A stretch of 64,000 nt of DNA, taken from the NCBI RefSeq assembly GCF_017329615.1, contig NZ_JAFMTW010000002.1:107445-171444 (forward strand), in the 5' to 3' direction. Under the pieces are notes generated by a model. The model was not told the DNA's origin. It saw only the letters and a list, made by a program, of their open reading frames with translations, and did not search any database. This DNA comes from Alicyclobacillus suci. GTDB taxonomy: Bacteria; Bacillota; Bacilli; Alicyclobacillales; Alicyclobacillaceae. A program made the position numbers and the translations under genes. This document shows, piece after piece, positions 1 to 8,163 of this stretch (positions are counted from its first letter, which is position 1; the number at the start of each line of letters is the position of its first letter).

Positions 1-627
1 GAGGAAGCACCTTGCCCCGTTCTGGATGAGGAGACGCGCAAACGCATGGGCGACGCTGCGGTCGCAGCTGCGCGCGCTGTCGATTACGTGGGTGCCGGAA
101 CCGTCGAGTTTATTTACAGTAACGATGGGAATTTTTACTTTATGGAGATGAATACCCGAATTCAGGTCGAGCATCCTGTGACCGAGTGGGTTACTGGGGT
201 TGATTTGGTACGGGAGATGATTCTTGCTGCGGCAGGTGAACCGCTGTCCGTCAAACAGGAAGATATTGTGTTGCGAGGACACGCGATTGAATGTCGCATT
301 AATGCGGAAGATCCCGCAAGGCAATTTATGCCTTCGCCTGGGACATTGCAATCTTACTTGCCACCCAGCGGCAACGGTGTGCGTGTCGATTCGGCGTGTT
401 ACCCGGGATACACAATTTCTCCGTTTTACGATTCGATGATTGCCAAACTCATTGTCTGGGCGCCTGACAGGGAACAAGCGATTGCTCGGATGCTGCGGGC
501 GCTGGAGGAGTTTGACATCGAAGGTGTCAAGACGACGATACCGTTTCACGTGGCGCTGCTGCAAAATGAGAAGTTCCGGGAGGCAGATGTGTCGACTCGC
601 TTCCTCGAAGAGAACCAGATTTTGTGA
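1..627 (+). CDS. accC: Biotin carboxylase subunit of acetyl-CoA carboxylase (5' truncated)
   Basis: Carboxylates the biotin of the carrier protein AccB with ATP and bicarbonate, the first step of malonyl-CoA and fatty acid synthesis. The reading frame is open from base 1, so the gene begins before the window; 208 codons remain of about 450, that is, the end of the ATP-grasp domain and the biotin carboxylase C-terminal domain. The catalytic stretch [13 protein letters not shown] is intact at about residues 51-63 of the fragment, and the RINAEDP motif of the C-terminal domain follows. In Bacillus accB-accC-yqhY-nusB are neighbours, and the same order is seen here. Confidence 0.96.
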   Translation, partial: EEAPCPVLDEETRKRMGDAAVAAARAVDYVGAGTVEFIYSNDGNFYFMEMNTRIQVEHPVTEWVTGVDLVREMILAAAGEPLSVKQEDIVLRGHAIECRINAEDPARQFMPSPGTLQSYLPPSGNGVRVDSACYPGYTISPFYDSMIAKLIVWAPDREQAIARMLRALEEFDIEGVKTTIPFHVALLQNEKFREADVSTRFLEENQIL

Positions 628-712
628 CAGCGTATCTGGGATGGGTCTTTCGGGAAATACTCATTCCTTCGGACAGCTTGTCATAAAATGAAATAACCAA
701 TGGTGAAGGAGC

Positions 713-1150
713 GTGGACGACATCGCAGACATGGAATATGAATTGACCGAACATGGTACCGTGCACATTGCGGATGAAGTTATTCAAATCATTGCAGGCC
801 TAGCAACCAGCGAAGTTGAAGGTGTCGCTGGCATGAGTGGATCATTTGCTGGGGGGCTCACGGAATCCCTGACAGGTCGGCGCAATCTTGGCAAAGGTGT
901 GCGGGTCGAGTTTACTGAGAATGATCGGAGTTGTGTTATCGATATTTCTGTTGTGCTCCAATTTGGCGTCAATATCCCGGATACGAGTTACCAGATTCAG
1001 GAGCGTGTAAAAAATTCTGTGGAGAGCATGACAGGATTGAGTGTTGCGCGCGTGAACGTTCAAATTGTAGGTATTGTGTTTCAGTCTGAGAAAGAGCGCG
1101 TGGTAGATGCTGACCAGTTTGAACGCGCAGAGCGAAATCCGCAATTATAA
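713..1150 (+). CDS. yqhY: Asp23/Gls24 family envelope stress protein (YqhY-like)
   Basis: A small cytoplasmic protein of the Asp23/Gls24 family (145 aa), recognised by VHIADEVIQIIAGLATSEVEGVAGM near the N-terminus and by NVQIVGIVF near the C-terminus. Family members sit at the membrane through AmaP-type anchors, and an AmaP gene follows directly. In Bacillus, YqhY has been tied to control of acetyl-CoA carboxylase, which fits its place after accC. The start is uncertain: GTG 713 lies only 1 base after AAGGAG (706-711), whereas ATG 731 is 19 bases away; both are poorly spaced. Confidence 0.88.
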   Translation: MDDIADMEYELTEHGTVHIADEVIQIIAGLATSEVEGVAGMSGSFAGGLTESLTGRRNLGKGVRVEFTENDRSCVIDISVVLQFGVNIPDTSYQIQERVKNSVESMTGLSVARVNVQIVGIVFQSEKERVVDADQFERAERNPQL

Positions 1151-1258
1151 TTTTAGATGACAAGTAGTTTGCGGGTGACTTGCGTCTTGGGCGAATCGGC
1201 TGTACACATTGGCTGGTTTGCCCGGGATGCAGACAGTGAGTTGCAGCGGAGGGATCAT

Positions 1259-1798
1259 GTGAGCATATTAGATCGGATTTTGTTGTTTTTACTTTCGATT
1301 GCGAGCTTGTGCTTGGGTGTAGCACTTGCACTAGTCGGCGCGAATGTGTTTGGCCCGGATGTACAAGCCTATGTAGAGACGAGCCCGGTCAATGTGGTTG
1401 CCATCGTGGCAGGTGTTATCATCGTTCTCATTGCCCTCCGTTTCTTGTTTTATCGTGTTGGCCGTACCCCGACGACCGATTACATAGCACTCACGGGTGA
1501 TCACGGACAGATTCGAATCTCTTTTGAAACCTTGCGCCAGTTGGCAAATCGTCGCGGGAACCAGGTTCGCGGCGCCCAAGAGTTCGACACACGGATTCGC
1601 CCGGGACAGGAAGGTGTTGTCATCTTGGTTCGGATGCAGGTTTTGCCGGACATTGATATTGCGTCCACGAGTCGCGAGGTGCAAACTGTCGTCAAGGAAT
1701 ACGTCGAGCAGCACAGCGGGATTACCGTTGAACAGGTCTTTGTTCACGTGACGGAGTTGTCGCCACATAAACAAGGGAAAGCGTGGAGCGGCGCATGA
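1259..1798 (+). CDS. amaP: Alkaline shock response membrane anchor protein AmaP
   Basis: Predicted two-helix membrane anchor (179 aa) that recruits Asp23-family proteins to the cell membrane. Two hydrophobic segments (about residues 6-30 and 43-63) are followed by a soluble Asp23-like tail containing VRMQVLPDIDI and VFVHVTEL. The frame is open further upstream (to 1157), but GTG 1259 has a clear SD, CGGAGGG at 1247-1253, 5 bases away, and starts just before the first helix, so it is preferred. Its position between the Asp23 protein and the DUF2273 protein is the usual arrangement. Confidence 0.85.
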   Translation: MSILDRILLFLLSIASLCLGVALALVGANVFGPDVQAYVETSPVNVVAIVAGVIIVLIALRFLFYRVGRTPTTDYIALTGDHGQIRISFETLRQLANRRGNQVRGAQEFDTRIRPGQEGVVILVRMQVLPDIDIASTSREVQTVVKEYVEQHSGITVEQVFVHVTELSPHKQGKAWSGA

Positions 1799-2025
1799 AC
1801 TGGCTTCGGCATGCCTTTGGCTGGTTCATCGGATTGCCACGGCGCTATCACGGCGTCATGGTTGGTTGCCTATTTTGGCTGTTTTGGATGGTTTTTGGTT
1901 TTTGGCGGACGTTGTTACTGCTCGTCCTTGCGGGCGTGGGATATGTTGTCGGCCGGATTTTAGAAGAGAATCAGTCTTGGCGTGCAATTTTGGATAAACT
2001 GTTGTCAGAACGATTTACGGAGTGA
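1795..2025 (+). CDS. DUF2273 small integral membrane protein
   Basis: A 76-aa protein with two hydrophobic segments (VMVGCLFWLFWMVFGF and TLLLLVLAGVGYVVGRIL) and a short charged tail. DUF2273 proteins accompany AmaP and Asp23 in Firmicutes and probably belong to the same membrane-associated stress complex. ATG 1795 overlaps the amaP stop codon and has GGAG at 1785-1788; an in-frame GTG at 1783 has no SD. The overlap suggests translational coupling. Confidence 0.78.
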   Translation: MNWLRHAFGWFIGLPRRYHGVMVGCLFWLFWMVFGFWRTLLLLVLAGVGYVVGRILEENQSWRAILDKLLSERFTE

Positions 2026-2030
2026 CTACT

Positions 2031-2480
2031 TTGACTCGACATGAAGCTAGACAGTGCGCTGTACAGGCCCTCTACCAGATTGATCTCGGCGGGAGTTCGG
2101 CGCAAGAAGCGATTGCCTTTGTGCTGGAGGACAAATCGGTATCAGATTCCGAACTGGCCTATATTCGCACATTGGTTGAAGGAACGCGGACGCAGTTGGT
2201 CGATATCGACGAGCGTTTGACGCGTATTATGGAGCGCTGGTCCACGGAACGTGTTGGCCGCGTGGAATTGAACGTACTGCGTCTGGCGTTGTACGAATTG
2301 ATGTTTGACAAATCGATTCCTGCAGCGACCATTTTGGACGAGGCAGTCCGACTGGCGAAAGGGTTTGCGTCGGACAAGTCAGGCAAGTTTGTCAACGGCG
2401 TCTTGGCCAGGGTCTTGCCGACGGTTCGTCCGGTGGCTGATGGGCAGGCGGAGAACGGTGGAAAGTCGGAACAAGAATGA
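2031..2480 (+). CDS. nusB: Transcription antitermination protein NusB
   Basis: NusB (149 aa) pairs with NusE/S10 and binds boxA RNA in rRNA leaders to build the antitermination complex. The N-terminus TRHEARQCAVQALYQIDLGG and the C-terminal helix ILDEAVRLAKGFASDKSGKFVNGVL are typical. TTG 2031 is chosen because it aligns with the usual N-terminus and lies 5 bases after GGAGTGA; GTG 2022, overlapping the upstream stop, is the alternative. A boxA-like sequence occurs in the rRNA leader at the right end of this window, one likely target. Confidence 0.95.
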   Translation: MTRHEARQCAVQALYQIDLGGSSAQEAIAFVLEDKSVSDSELAYIRTLVEGTRTQLVDIDERLTRIMERWSTERVGRVELNVLRLALYELMFDKSIPAATILDEAVRLAKGFASDKSGKFVNGVLARVLPTVRPVADGQAENGGKSEQE

Positions 2481-3475
2481 AATGCGTTCTTGGAATGGAT
2501 ACCAGTAACTACACAACGTCTGTATGTGCGGTGTCTGCAGAGCAGGGGGAACTCCTCGCGAGTGCTAGAATGCTACTGCCAGTGACATCGGGACAGAGAG
2601 GGCTTCGGCAATCCGATGCGCTCTTTTTTCACGTTCGGCAATTGCCGTTGGTGATGGAGGAGTTAATGGAACAACTTCATGCCAAGGGCATTGTACCTGA
2701 ATGGGTGATGTTAGGCGCATCAGTTCGGCCTCGGCCATACGCCGCGTCCTATATGCCTGTGTTTCAGGCAGGGACAAATTTCATTACGGCGATGGCGCAG
2801 GCGCTTGGAATTCCAGCGGTGCGGACAACCCATCAGGAAGGCCATCTAGCGGCGGCGGAATATTTTGTACCGGCGCAGGGCGCGCGTTTTGTGGCCGTCC
2901 ATATTTCCGGAGGGACCTCGGACGTGATGTTGGCTGAACGCACTGAGTTCGGCTACAAGATTGACTTGGTCGGGGAAGGCATGGATTTACACGCGGGGCA
3001 ATTGGTCGATAGAATCGGGGTTCGTCTTGGTCTTTCGTTTCCAGCGGGTCCCGCACTTGAGCAACTCGCGGCGACGGTGGTGCGGGACGAACAATCGAAT
3101 TTGGATTTTACTTTGCCTTCGTCTGTGCAGGGCGCAAAGATGAGTTTTTCTGGCCCCTTGTCCGCTGCGATGCGGGCGCTCGACGGGGGTGTACCCGCGG
3201 CAGACGTGGCCTATGCAGTTCAGATGTGCATTGCCACGAGTGTAGCGAAGGCAGTTGAGTATTGCATTCGTCACGGCGACAGCGATGTGCGGGAAGTTGT
3301 GATAGCAGGTGGCGTCGCTTCGAACGCAGTCATTCGCGAACACGTTACGAATCGACTAGAACGGCGGGTGCGGAATGTTCGGGTGCGCTTTGCACCACCT
3401 GAATTTGCGAGGGACAACGCCTTGGGTGTGGCGCGCATCGCGTGGCGTCGATACACATTTTTACGCCGCAGATAA
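2477..3475 (+). CDS. TsaD/Kae1-family (ASKHA, peptidase M22-like) paralogue
   Basis: A 332-aa relative of TsaD, the catalytic subunit of tRNA t6A synthesis. The metal-binding HxEGH motif is kept as HQEGH (about residue 115), as are DRIGVRLGLSFPAGPALEQLA and AGGVASN. The nucleotide-binding loop reads SGGTSDV where TsaD has SGGHTxL, and the N-terminus (LGMDTSNYTTS) lacks the usual ETSCDET signature. It is therefore probably not the housekeeping TsaD. The ATG overlaps the nusB stop. Similar paralogues next to nusB/folD occur in other Firmicutes; the function is unknown. Confidence 0.8.
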   Translation: MKCVLGMDTSNYTTSVCAVSAEQGELLASARMLLPVTSGQRGLRQSDALFFHVRQLPLVMEELMEQLHAKGIVPEWVMLGASVRPRPYAASYMPVFQAGTNFITAMAQALGIPAVRTTHQEGHLAAAEYFVPAQGARFVAVHISGGTSDVMLAERTEFGYKIDLVGEGMDLHAGQLVDRIGVRLGLSFPAGPALEQLAATVVRDEQSNLDFTLPSSVQGAKMSFSGPLSAAMRALDGGVPAADVAYAVQMCIATSVAKAVEYCIRHGDSDVREVVIAGGVASNAVIREHVTNRLERRVRNVRVRFAPPEFARDNALGVARIAWRRYTFLRRR

Positions 3476-3542
3476 GGGATTTGTCGTTTGAATATTCAAC
3501 AATTTATATCGGTATTCGATAGTTTTTTCTCTATTCCTCTTG

Positions 3543-3548
3543 TATAAT
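3543..3548 (+). promoter_or_regulatory. Candidate -10 element before the ferredoxin-NADP reductase gene
   Basis: TATAAT in an AT-rich stretch (3483-3560) about 50 bases before the TTG start. No good -35 is present at 16-18 bases, so only the -10 is supported. Confidence 0.45.
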
Positions 3549-3597
3549 GGGCAAAAAGTGTCCATGAGGTACTTGACGTAGATGAGGAGGAAATCGT

Positions 3598-4605
3598 TTG
3601 GCAGAGCAAGAAGCAATTGTGCAGGAGCAAGTAACGGATATGTTAATTATCGGCGGTGGGCCGACAGGCTTGTTTGCCGCATTTTACAGTGGCATGCGTA
3701 ATGCGTCTTGTAAAATTATTGATAGTTTGCCGGAATTGGGTGGGCAACTCGCGACGTTGTACCCAGAGAAATATATTTTTGACGTTGCTGGTTTTCCGAA
3801 GGTACAGGCTCGTGAACTGGTCAACCAACTGGTGGAGCAAGCAATGCAGTTTAAGCCGGGTATCCATTTGAACGAGACCGTTCAGACGTTGGTTCGTCGC
3901 GATGATGGTCTGTTTGAGTTACACACGGATAAATCTGTGCACCTGGGCCGTGCGATTATCATCTGCGCGGGTATCGGAGCGTTTACACCGCGTCCGTTGC
4001 CGGCAGCGAGTGCGACCAATTTTGAAGGTCGTGGGGTGGCGTATTATATTGATAAGGTGGAAAATTACCGCGGGAAGCGGGTACTCGTCGTCGGTGGGGG
4101 CGATTCCGCGGTTGATTACGCGCTTATGATTGAGCCTGTTGCGGAATCTGTGACGCTGATTCACCGGCGTGATCAATTTCGAGCGCATGAAGAAAGTGTG
4201 CAAAAACTACACCAGTCTCGTGTGCATATCAAAACTTTTACAGAGCTTTCCGATGTCCAGGGACATGGTTGGGTAGAAAGTGCTGTGCTTGTCAATAATC
4301 AGACACAGGAGACGGAGACAATTGACGTTGATTTCATTGTCAGTGGTCTCGGTTTCACGGCGTCACTTGGTCCTATTAAAGAATGGGGACTAGAAATCGA
4401 GAAAAACGATATCGTGGTGAACACGAAGATGGAGACCAACATCCCTGGCGTCTATGCGGCGGGTGACGTTGCGACCTATCCAGGCAAATTGAAGCTCATT
4501 GCGACGGGCTTTGGTGAGGCGCCGACGGCGATTAACAATGCCAAGACCTACATTGACCCGAAGGCGCGCTTGTTCCCGGGCCATAGTACAGCAATGAAAC
4601 GCTGA
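3598..4605 (+). CDS. Ferredoxin/flavodoxin-NADP+ reductase, thioredoxin-reductase-like (YumC type)
   Basis: FAD- and NAD(P)H-binding flavoprotein (335 aa) that moves electrons between NADPH and ferredoxin. It has the FAD motif IIGGGPTGLFAAFYSG at about residues 17-32, ELGGQLATLYPEKYIFDVAGFP after it, the second nucleotide motif VVGGGDSAVDYAL, and the C-terminal FAD motif GVYAAGDV. It lacks the CxxC of thioredoxin reductases, which fits the type 2 FNR group. The TTG start lies 7 bases after GAGGAGG. It appears to be a monocistronic insertion in the nusB-folD cluster, with a promoter before it and a terminator after it. Confidence 0.9.
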   Translation: MAEQEAIVQEQVTDMLIIGGGPTGLFAAFYSGMRNASCKIIDSLPELGGQLATLYPEKYIFDVAGFPKVQARELVNQLVEQAMQFKPGIHLNETVQTLVRRDDGLFELHTDKSVHLGRAIIICAGIGAFTPRPLPAASATNFEGRGVAYYIDKVENYRGKRVLVVGGGDSAVDYALMIEPVAESVTLIHRRDQFRAHEESVQKLHQSRVHIKTFTELSDVQGHGWVESAVLVNNQTQETETIDVDFIVSGLGFTASLGPIKEWGLEIEKNDIVVNTKMETNIPGVYAAGDVATYPGKLKLIATGFGEAPTAINNAKTYIDPKARLFPGHSTAMKR

Positions 4606-4617
4606 CTCAAATTTGCC

Positions 4618-4650
4618 GGAGTTCACACGTCTCGTGTGGACTCCTTTTTT
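4618..4650 (+). terminator. Intrinsic terminator after the FNR gene
   Basis: A 12-bp stem (GGAGTTCACACG / CGTGTGGACTCC, one G-U pair) with a TCT loop, followed by six T residues. It isolates the reductase gene from folD. Confidence 0.9.
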
Positions 4651-4670
4651 ATGTAGGCGAACCGAAAGGC

Positions 4671-4688
4671 GAACCCATTTGTGGGTTC
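4671..4688 (+). other. Hairpin directly before the folD SD
   Basis: GAACCCA-TTTG-TGGGTTC, a perfect 7-bp stem that ends 2 bases before AAGGAGGG of folD's SD. It has no T tract, so it is not a terminator; it may protect the transcript or affect initiation. Confidence 0.4.
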
Positions 4689-4703
4689 AAGGAGGGACAA
4701 GCG

Positions 4704-5567
4704 TTGGCGCGGATCTTGGACGGTAAGGCGATTGCAAAACAGGTAAAAGAGGAACTTCGACAACGGGTAAGTCAATTGCGTGAAACAGGTCTGGTGCCAA
4801 AATTAGTGGTTGTGTTGGTTGGCGATGATGCGGCATCCGCTAGTTATGTGCGCTCAAAGTCACGAGCAGCGCAAGATGTGGGAATTGACGCCGAGGTCAT
4901 TCGGATGCCTGCAAACATTGCGGAGGATGAGCTGATTTGCGTGCTGGAGCGGTTGAACAAGGATAACGCCGTGCATGCGGTGTTGGTGCAACTGCCGCTA
5001 CCGGCACATCTGGATACTGACCGTATTCTGATGCATGTTCATCCAGCCAAAGACGTCGATGGGTTTCATCCAGTGAACATTGGGCGCTATGCGACAGGGA
5101 CGCCGCTTTTATGGCCGTGTACCACTGCTGGGATTCTCGAAATCTTGGAGCGTTCGGAGATCTCTATCACGGGATGCACGGCGGTTATCGTCGGGCGGAG
5201 TCGCATTGTCGGTTGGCCGACAGCCCAGTTGCTGTTAGCGCACAATGCGACCGTTATTCAGTGTCATCGCCGGACCGTCAATCTGCGTGAATACACGCGG
5301 CAGGCGGACATTTTGGTTGCGGCCGCTGGGCAACCGTCGTTGATTGGGCCTGACGATGTCAAGGTGGGGGCAACCGTTATCGATGTCGGCATCAATCGCG
5401 TCGAGGGACAGCTGGTCGGCGACGTCGATTTTGCGGCTGTCGAGGAGAAGGTGGAGGCCATCACACCTGTGCCGGGGGGCGTTGGGCCGCTCACGGTGGC
5501 CATGTTGATGAAGAATACCGTGCATCTCGCAGAGATTCAGAAACGGGGGAAGGAGGGATTTCGGTGA
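4704..5567 (+). CDS. folD: Methylenetetrahydrofolate dehydrogenase/cyclohydrolase FolD
   Basis: Bifunctional cytosolic enzyme (287 aa) converting 5,10-methylene-THF to 10-formyl-THF with NADP+. The catalytic lysine motif YVRSKSRA is at about residues 48-55, DVDGFHPVNIG follows, and the Rossmann segment VIVGRSRIVGWPTAQLLL and the closing PGGVGPLTVAMLM are clear. The usual GRSxIVGKP reads GRSRIVGWP, a change of a commonly conserved lysine that may affect cofactor binding. The TTG start has AAGGAGGG 7 bases upstream. Its stop overlaps the xseA start. Confidence 0.96.
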   Translation: MARILDGKAIAKQVKEELRQRVSQLRETGLVPKLVVVLVGDDAASASYVRSKSRAAQDVGIDAEVIRMPANIAEDELICVLERLNKDNAVHAVLVQLPLPAHLDTDRILMHVHPAKDVDGFHPVNIGRYATGTPLLWPCTTAGILEILERSEISITGCTAVIVGRSRIVGWPTAQLLLAHNATVIQCHRRTVNLREYTRQADILVAAAGQPSLIGPDDVKVGATVIDVGINRVEGQLVGDVDFAAVEEKVEAITPVPGGVGPLTVAMLMKNTVHLAEIQKRGKEGFR

Positions 5568-6967
5568 GTGTAGCCAACGTCGGTTCGGAGAACCGTGTGG
5601 TGTTTAGCGTCACCCAGTTGAATCGCATGATTAAGGACCGGTTGGAGTCTGATCCGAATCTGCTCCAGTGTCACGTCACTGGGGAGATCTCGAATTTCAA
5701 GCACCATTCGAGCGGCCACATGTACTTTACGTTGAAAGACGAGCAGAGTCGCATTCGGGCGGTCATGTTCGCGGGCCGCAATCGCCGGCTACGGTTTCGA
5801 CCGGAGGACGGGATGCGGGTGATTTGCGCCGGAAACGTCAGCGTGTTCGACCGCGATGGACAAGTGCAACTGTACATCGAGGATATGCAGCCGGACGGCA
5901 TTGGCGCTTTGTACGTACAATTTGAGCAGTTGCGCAACCGACTACAGGCCGAGGGGCTGTTTGCAGCCAGCAGAAAGCGTCCGTTGCCTGCATATCCTAC
6001 GCGCATTGGCGTGGTCACCTCCCCGACAGGCGCGGTGATTCGCGATATCTGCACGACGCTGCAGCGTCGCTTCCCACTTGCGCAGGTCATTTTGGCACCT
6101 GCAGCTGTGCAGGGGACGGGCGCGGCAGAGACAATTGTCCGGGGGTTGCAACGGCTGTGGCGGCTCGAGCATCCAGTCGATGTCATCATTGTCGGCAGGG
6201 GGGGCGGCTCGCTGGAAGAACTTTGGCCGTTCAACGAAGAAGTAGTGGCGCGTGCCATTGCGCGTTCGCCAATCCCTGTGGTATCAGCGGTCGGCCACGA
6301 GACGGATGTGACCATCTGTGACTTTGTCGCCGATGTCCGGGCCGCGACGCCCACTGCCGCGGCAGAATTAGTGGCGCCGCACCTTCAAGATATTCAGTAT
6401 CAACTGACGCAGGCTGTGGCGAGATCGTTTGGGGCGGTGGCCAATCGCGTGCAGACGGCGCAAAAGCTCCTTCGCACACTCGAAGAGCGACCCGTTTTGC
6501 AGACGCCAAAGCGAATGATTGACCGGGAGCGGCAGGGGGTGGACTATATCGAAAGCCGCCTTCGCGAGGCGCTTGTTCGGCCGGTTCGCGCGGCGCGGCG
6601 ACAATATGCTGAGGTCGAACGACGGCTGCTGCGCGTTGATCTGCAGCGGAGAATGGATACGGCCAAACATCAGACAAGCGCGTTGCACGACAGAGCCAAC
6701 CAGAGTATGCGCCGCAATCTTGAACGTTACAGTGCGCAGTTAGACCGTCAAATCGGTGTTTTAGAGGCCATGAACCCCCTCTCGGTTCTGCGAAGAGGAT
6801 ATAGCGTGGTCTATGATGAAATAACAGATGAGATTATTTCCAGCACGGCACAACTTTCCCCGGGTCAGCGGATTCGCATCCGCGTGGCGGATGGGACGGT
6901 GTCTGCACACGTCAATGACGATGGAGGTACTTACGCGCGTGGAGAGCAAACCAGACTTGACATTTGA
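5564..6967 (+). CDS. xseA: Exodeoxyribonuclease VII large subunit
   Basis: Catalytic subunit (467 aa) of the single-strand-specific nuclease ExoVII. It has an N-terminal OB fold (VTGEISNFKHHSSGHMYFTLKD), the catalytic domain with IGVVTSPTGAVIRDI and VGRGGGSLEELWPFN, AVGHETDVTICDFVADVRAATPT, and a long coiled-coil C-terminal part. GTG 5564 overlaps the folD stop in a GTGA arrangement. The small subunit follows at once, as is usual. Confidence 0.97.
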   Translation: MSVANVGSENRVVFSVTQLNRMIKDRLESDPNLLQCHVTGEISNFKHHSSGHMYFTLKDEQSRIRAVMFAGRNRRLRFRPEDGMRVICAGNVSVFDRDGQVQLYIEDMQPDGIGALYVQFEQLRNRLQAEGLFAASRKRPLPAYPTRIGVVTSPTGAVIRDICTTLQRRFPLAQVILAPAAVQGTGAAETIVRGLQRLWRLEHPVDVIIVGRGGGSLEELWPFNEEVVARAIARSPIPVVSAVGHETDVTICDFVADVRAATPTAAAELVAPHLQDIQYQLTQAVARSFGAVANRVQTAQKLLRTLEERPVLQTPKRMIDRERQGVDYIESRLREALVRPVRAARRQYAEVERRLLRVDLQRRMDTAKHQTSALHDRANQSMRRNLERYSAQLDRQIGVLEAMNPLSVLRRGYSVVYDEITDEIISSTAQLSPGQRIRIRVADGTVSAHVNDDGGTYARGEQTRLDI

Positions 6968-7178
6968 GGAAGCCATGAAGAGGCTGGAGGACATCGTCCG
7001 CCAGTTGGAATCGGGCGCATTGCCCCTGGCCGAGAGCTTGGAGCGGTATCAGGAGTCGATGCACCTGGTCAAATTTTGCCGTGAGCAGTTAGATAAGGCC
7101 GAGTTTAAACTGGAGCAACTTTCGATGGATGGTGATGAAGCGCCTTCCGAGCCGACTGAAGAAACTTCCATAGAATGA
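6939..7178 (+). CDS. xseB: Exodeoxyribonuclease VII small subunit
   Basis: A 79-aa subunit that binds the XseA helices. The family signature LTFEEAMKRLEDIVRQLESG and the second helix LAESLERYQESMHLVKFCREQL are complete. The frame is open upstream of its start inside xseA; GTG 6939 gives the normal family length and lies 11 bases after GGAGG at 6923-6927. ATG 6921 is the alternative but would place the SD inside the gene. Confidence 0.93.
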   Translation: MESKPDLTFEEAMKRLEDIVRQLESGALPLAESLERYQESMHLVKFCREQLDKAEFKLEQLSMDGDEAPSEPTEETSIE

Positions 7179-8068
7179 GGACCGGTGAAGACGAAATGTC
7201 CTACTTAGAGATGTGTAAATCTGACCTCAATGAATACTTGAAATCGGCCTTGGTCACAGACGGGCGAGCGAAAACGCTGTATGAGGCGATGAACTACAGT
7301 CTGTTGAACGACGGCAAGCGATTGCGTCCTGCGCTGTGTATGGCGACTGCGGAGACGTTTGGCGTGAGTCGCGAAGCGGTGTTACCGGCAGCGGCTGCGT
7401 TAGAAATGATTCATAGTTATTCTTTGATTCACGATGATTTGCCGTGCATGGACGACGACGACTTGCGCAGAGGTCAACCGACGAATCACAAGGTGTTTGG
7501 TGAAGCGATGGCGTTGCTGGCAGGGGATGGTCTGTTGACGGAGGCGTTTGTGCAGCTGTCGAGACCGCTATCCGGTGTCAGTCCAGAGCGGCAAGTGACG
7601 ATGTTGCACACACTCGCCCTGCGTGCGGGCGCATCCGGGATGGTCGGAGGACAAGCAGTGGATGTCGAATTGACCGGGCAGGATGGTACACTCGACGATG
7701 TTGCGTTCATCCACCTGCATAAAACCGCACGGTTGATTCAGGCGTCTATTGAAATTGGTGCATTATTTCCGGAACTGCCGGATGAACACGTCCGTGCCTT
7801 GTCGGTGTACGGGGAGTCCTTGGGGCTTGCGTTTCAAATGATTGATGACGTACTGGATGTCGTCGGCTCACAAGACGAGTTGGGCAAAACACCTGGTAAA
7901 GATGTAGCGGCCGCAAAGTTGACGTATCCGAGATTCATCGGCGTCGAAGAGACGAGGAAGTTGGCTGCGCAAGTGATTGAGCGCGGCGAACAAGCGCTTT
8001 TGCGCGTGGGCATCGTATCGAGTAGCCTGCAGGAACTTCAATCGGTCGTGCTGGAGCGAACGCATTGA
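7175..8068 (+). CDS. ispA: Polyprenyl synthetase (farnesyl diphosphate synthase type)
   Basis: Condenses IPP with allylic diphosphates to give farnesyl diphosphate, precursor of undecaprenyl phosphate and menaquinone side chains. Both aspartate-rich motifs are present: HDDLPCMDDDDLRRGQPTNH (FARM) near residue 87 and MIDDVLDVVG (SARM) near residue 223. Length 297 aa is normal. ATG 7175 overlaps the xseB stop; ATG 7196, 8 bases after GGTGA, is also possible. The deoxyxylulose phosphate synthase gene dxs follows after the OLE RNA and oapA. Confidence 0.95.
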   Translation: MRTGEDEMSYLEMCKSDLNEYLKSALVTDGRAKTLYEAMNYSLLNDGKRLRPALCMATAETFGVSREAVLPAAAALEMIHSYSLIHDDLPCMDDDDLRRGQPTNHKVFGEAMALLAGDGLLTEAFVQLSRPLSGVSPERQVTMLHTLALRAGASGMVGGQAVDVELTGQDGTLDDVAFIHLHKTARLIQASIEIGALFPELPDEHVRALSVYGESLGLAFQMIDDVLDVVGSQDELGKTPGKDVAAAKLTYPRFIGVEETRKLAAQVIERGEQALLRVGIVSSSLQELQSVVLERTH

Positions 8069-8148
8069 GGTTTCGATTGCGATTGACCTTTGTTATGTAA
8101 ACTGCGGAACGGCTGCCAATAATGTATTCTGCGGGTGGGTGTCGAATA

Positions 8149-8157
8149 TGATATAAT
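8149..8157 (+). promoter_or_regulatory. Extended -10 promoter of the OLE RNA
   Basis: TGATATAAT is a perfect extended -10 element (TGnTATAAT). The base sequence 17 nt upstream does not resemble a -35, which is common for extended -10 promoters. Transcription would start near 8164, at the left edge of the non-coding region. The sequence TGTCGAA (8140-8146), a match to the 0A box, lies just upstream of it. Confidence 0.7.
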
Positions 8158-8163
8158 GAGGAC

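Noticed and set aside
5671..6354. Long minus-strand frame inside xseA
   Set aside because: Shadow of a GC-rich coding sequence: Ser/Thr/Arg-rich, no SD and no motif.
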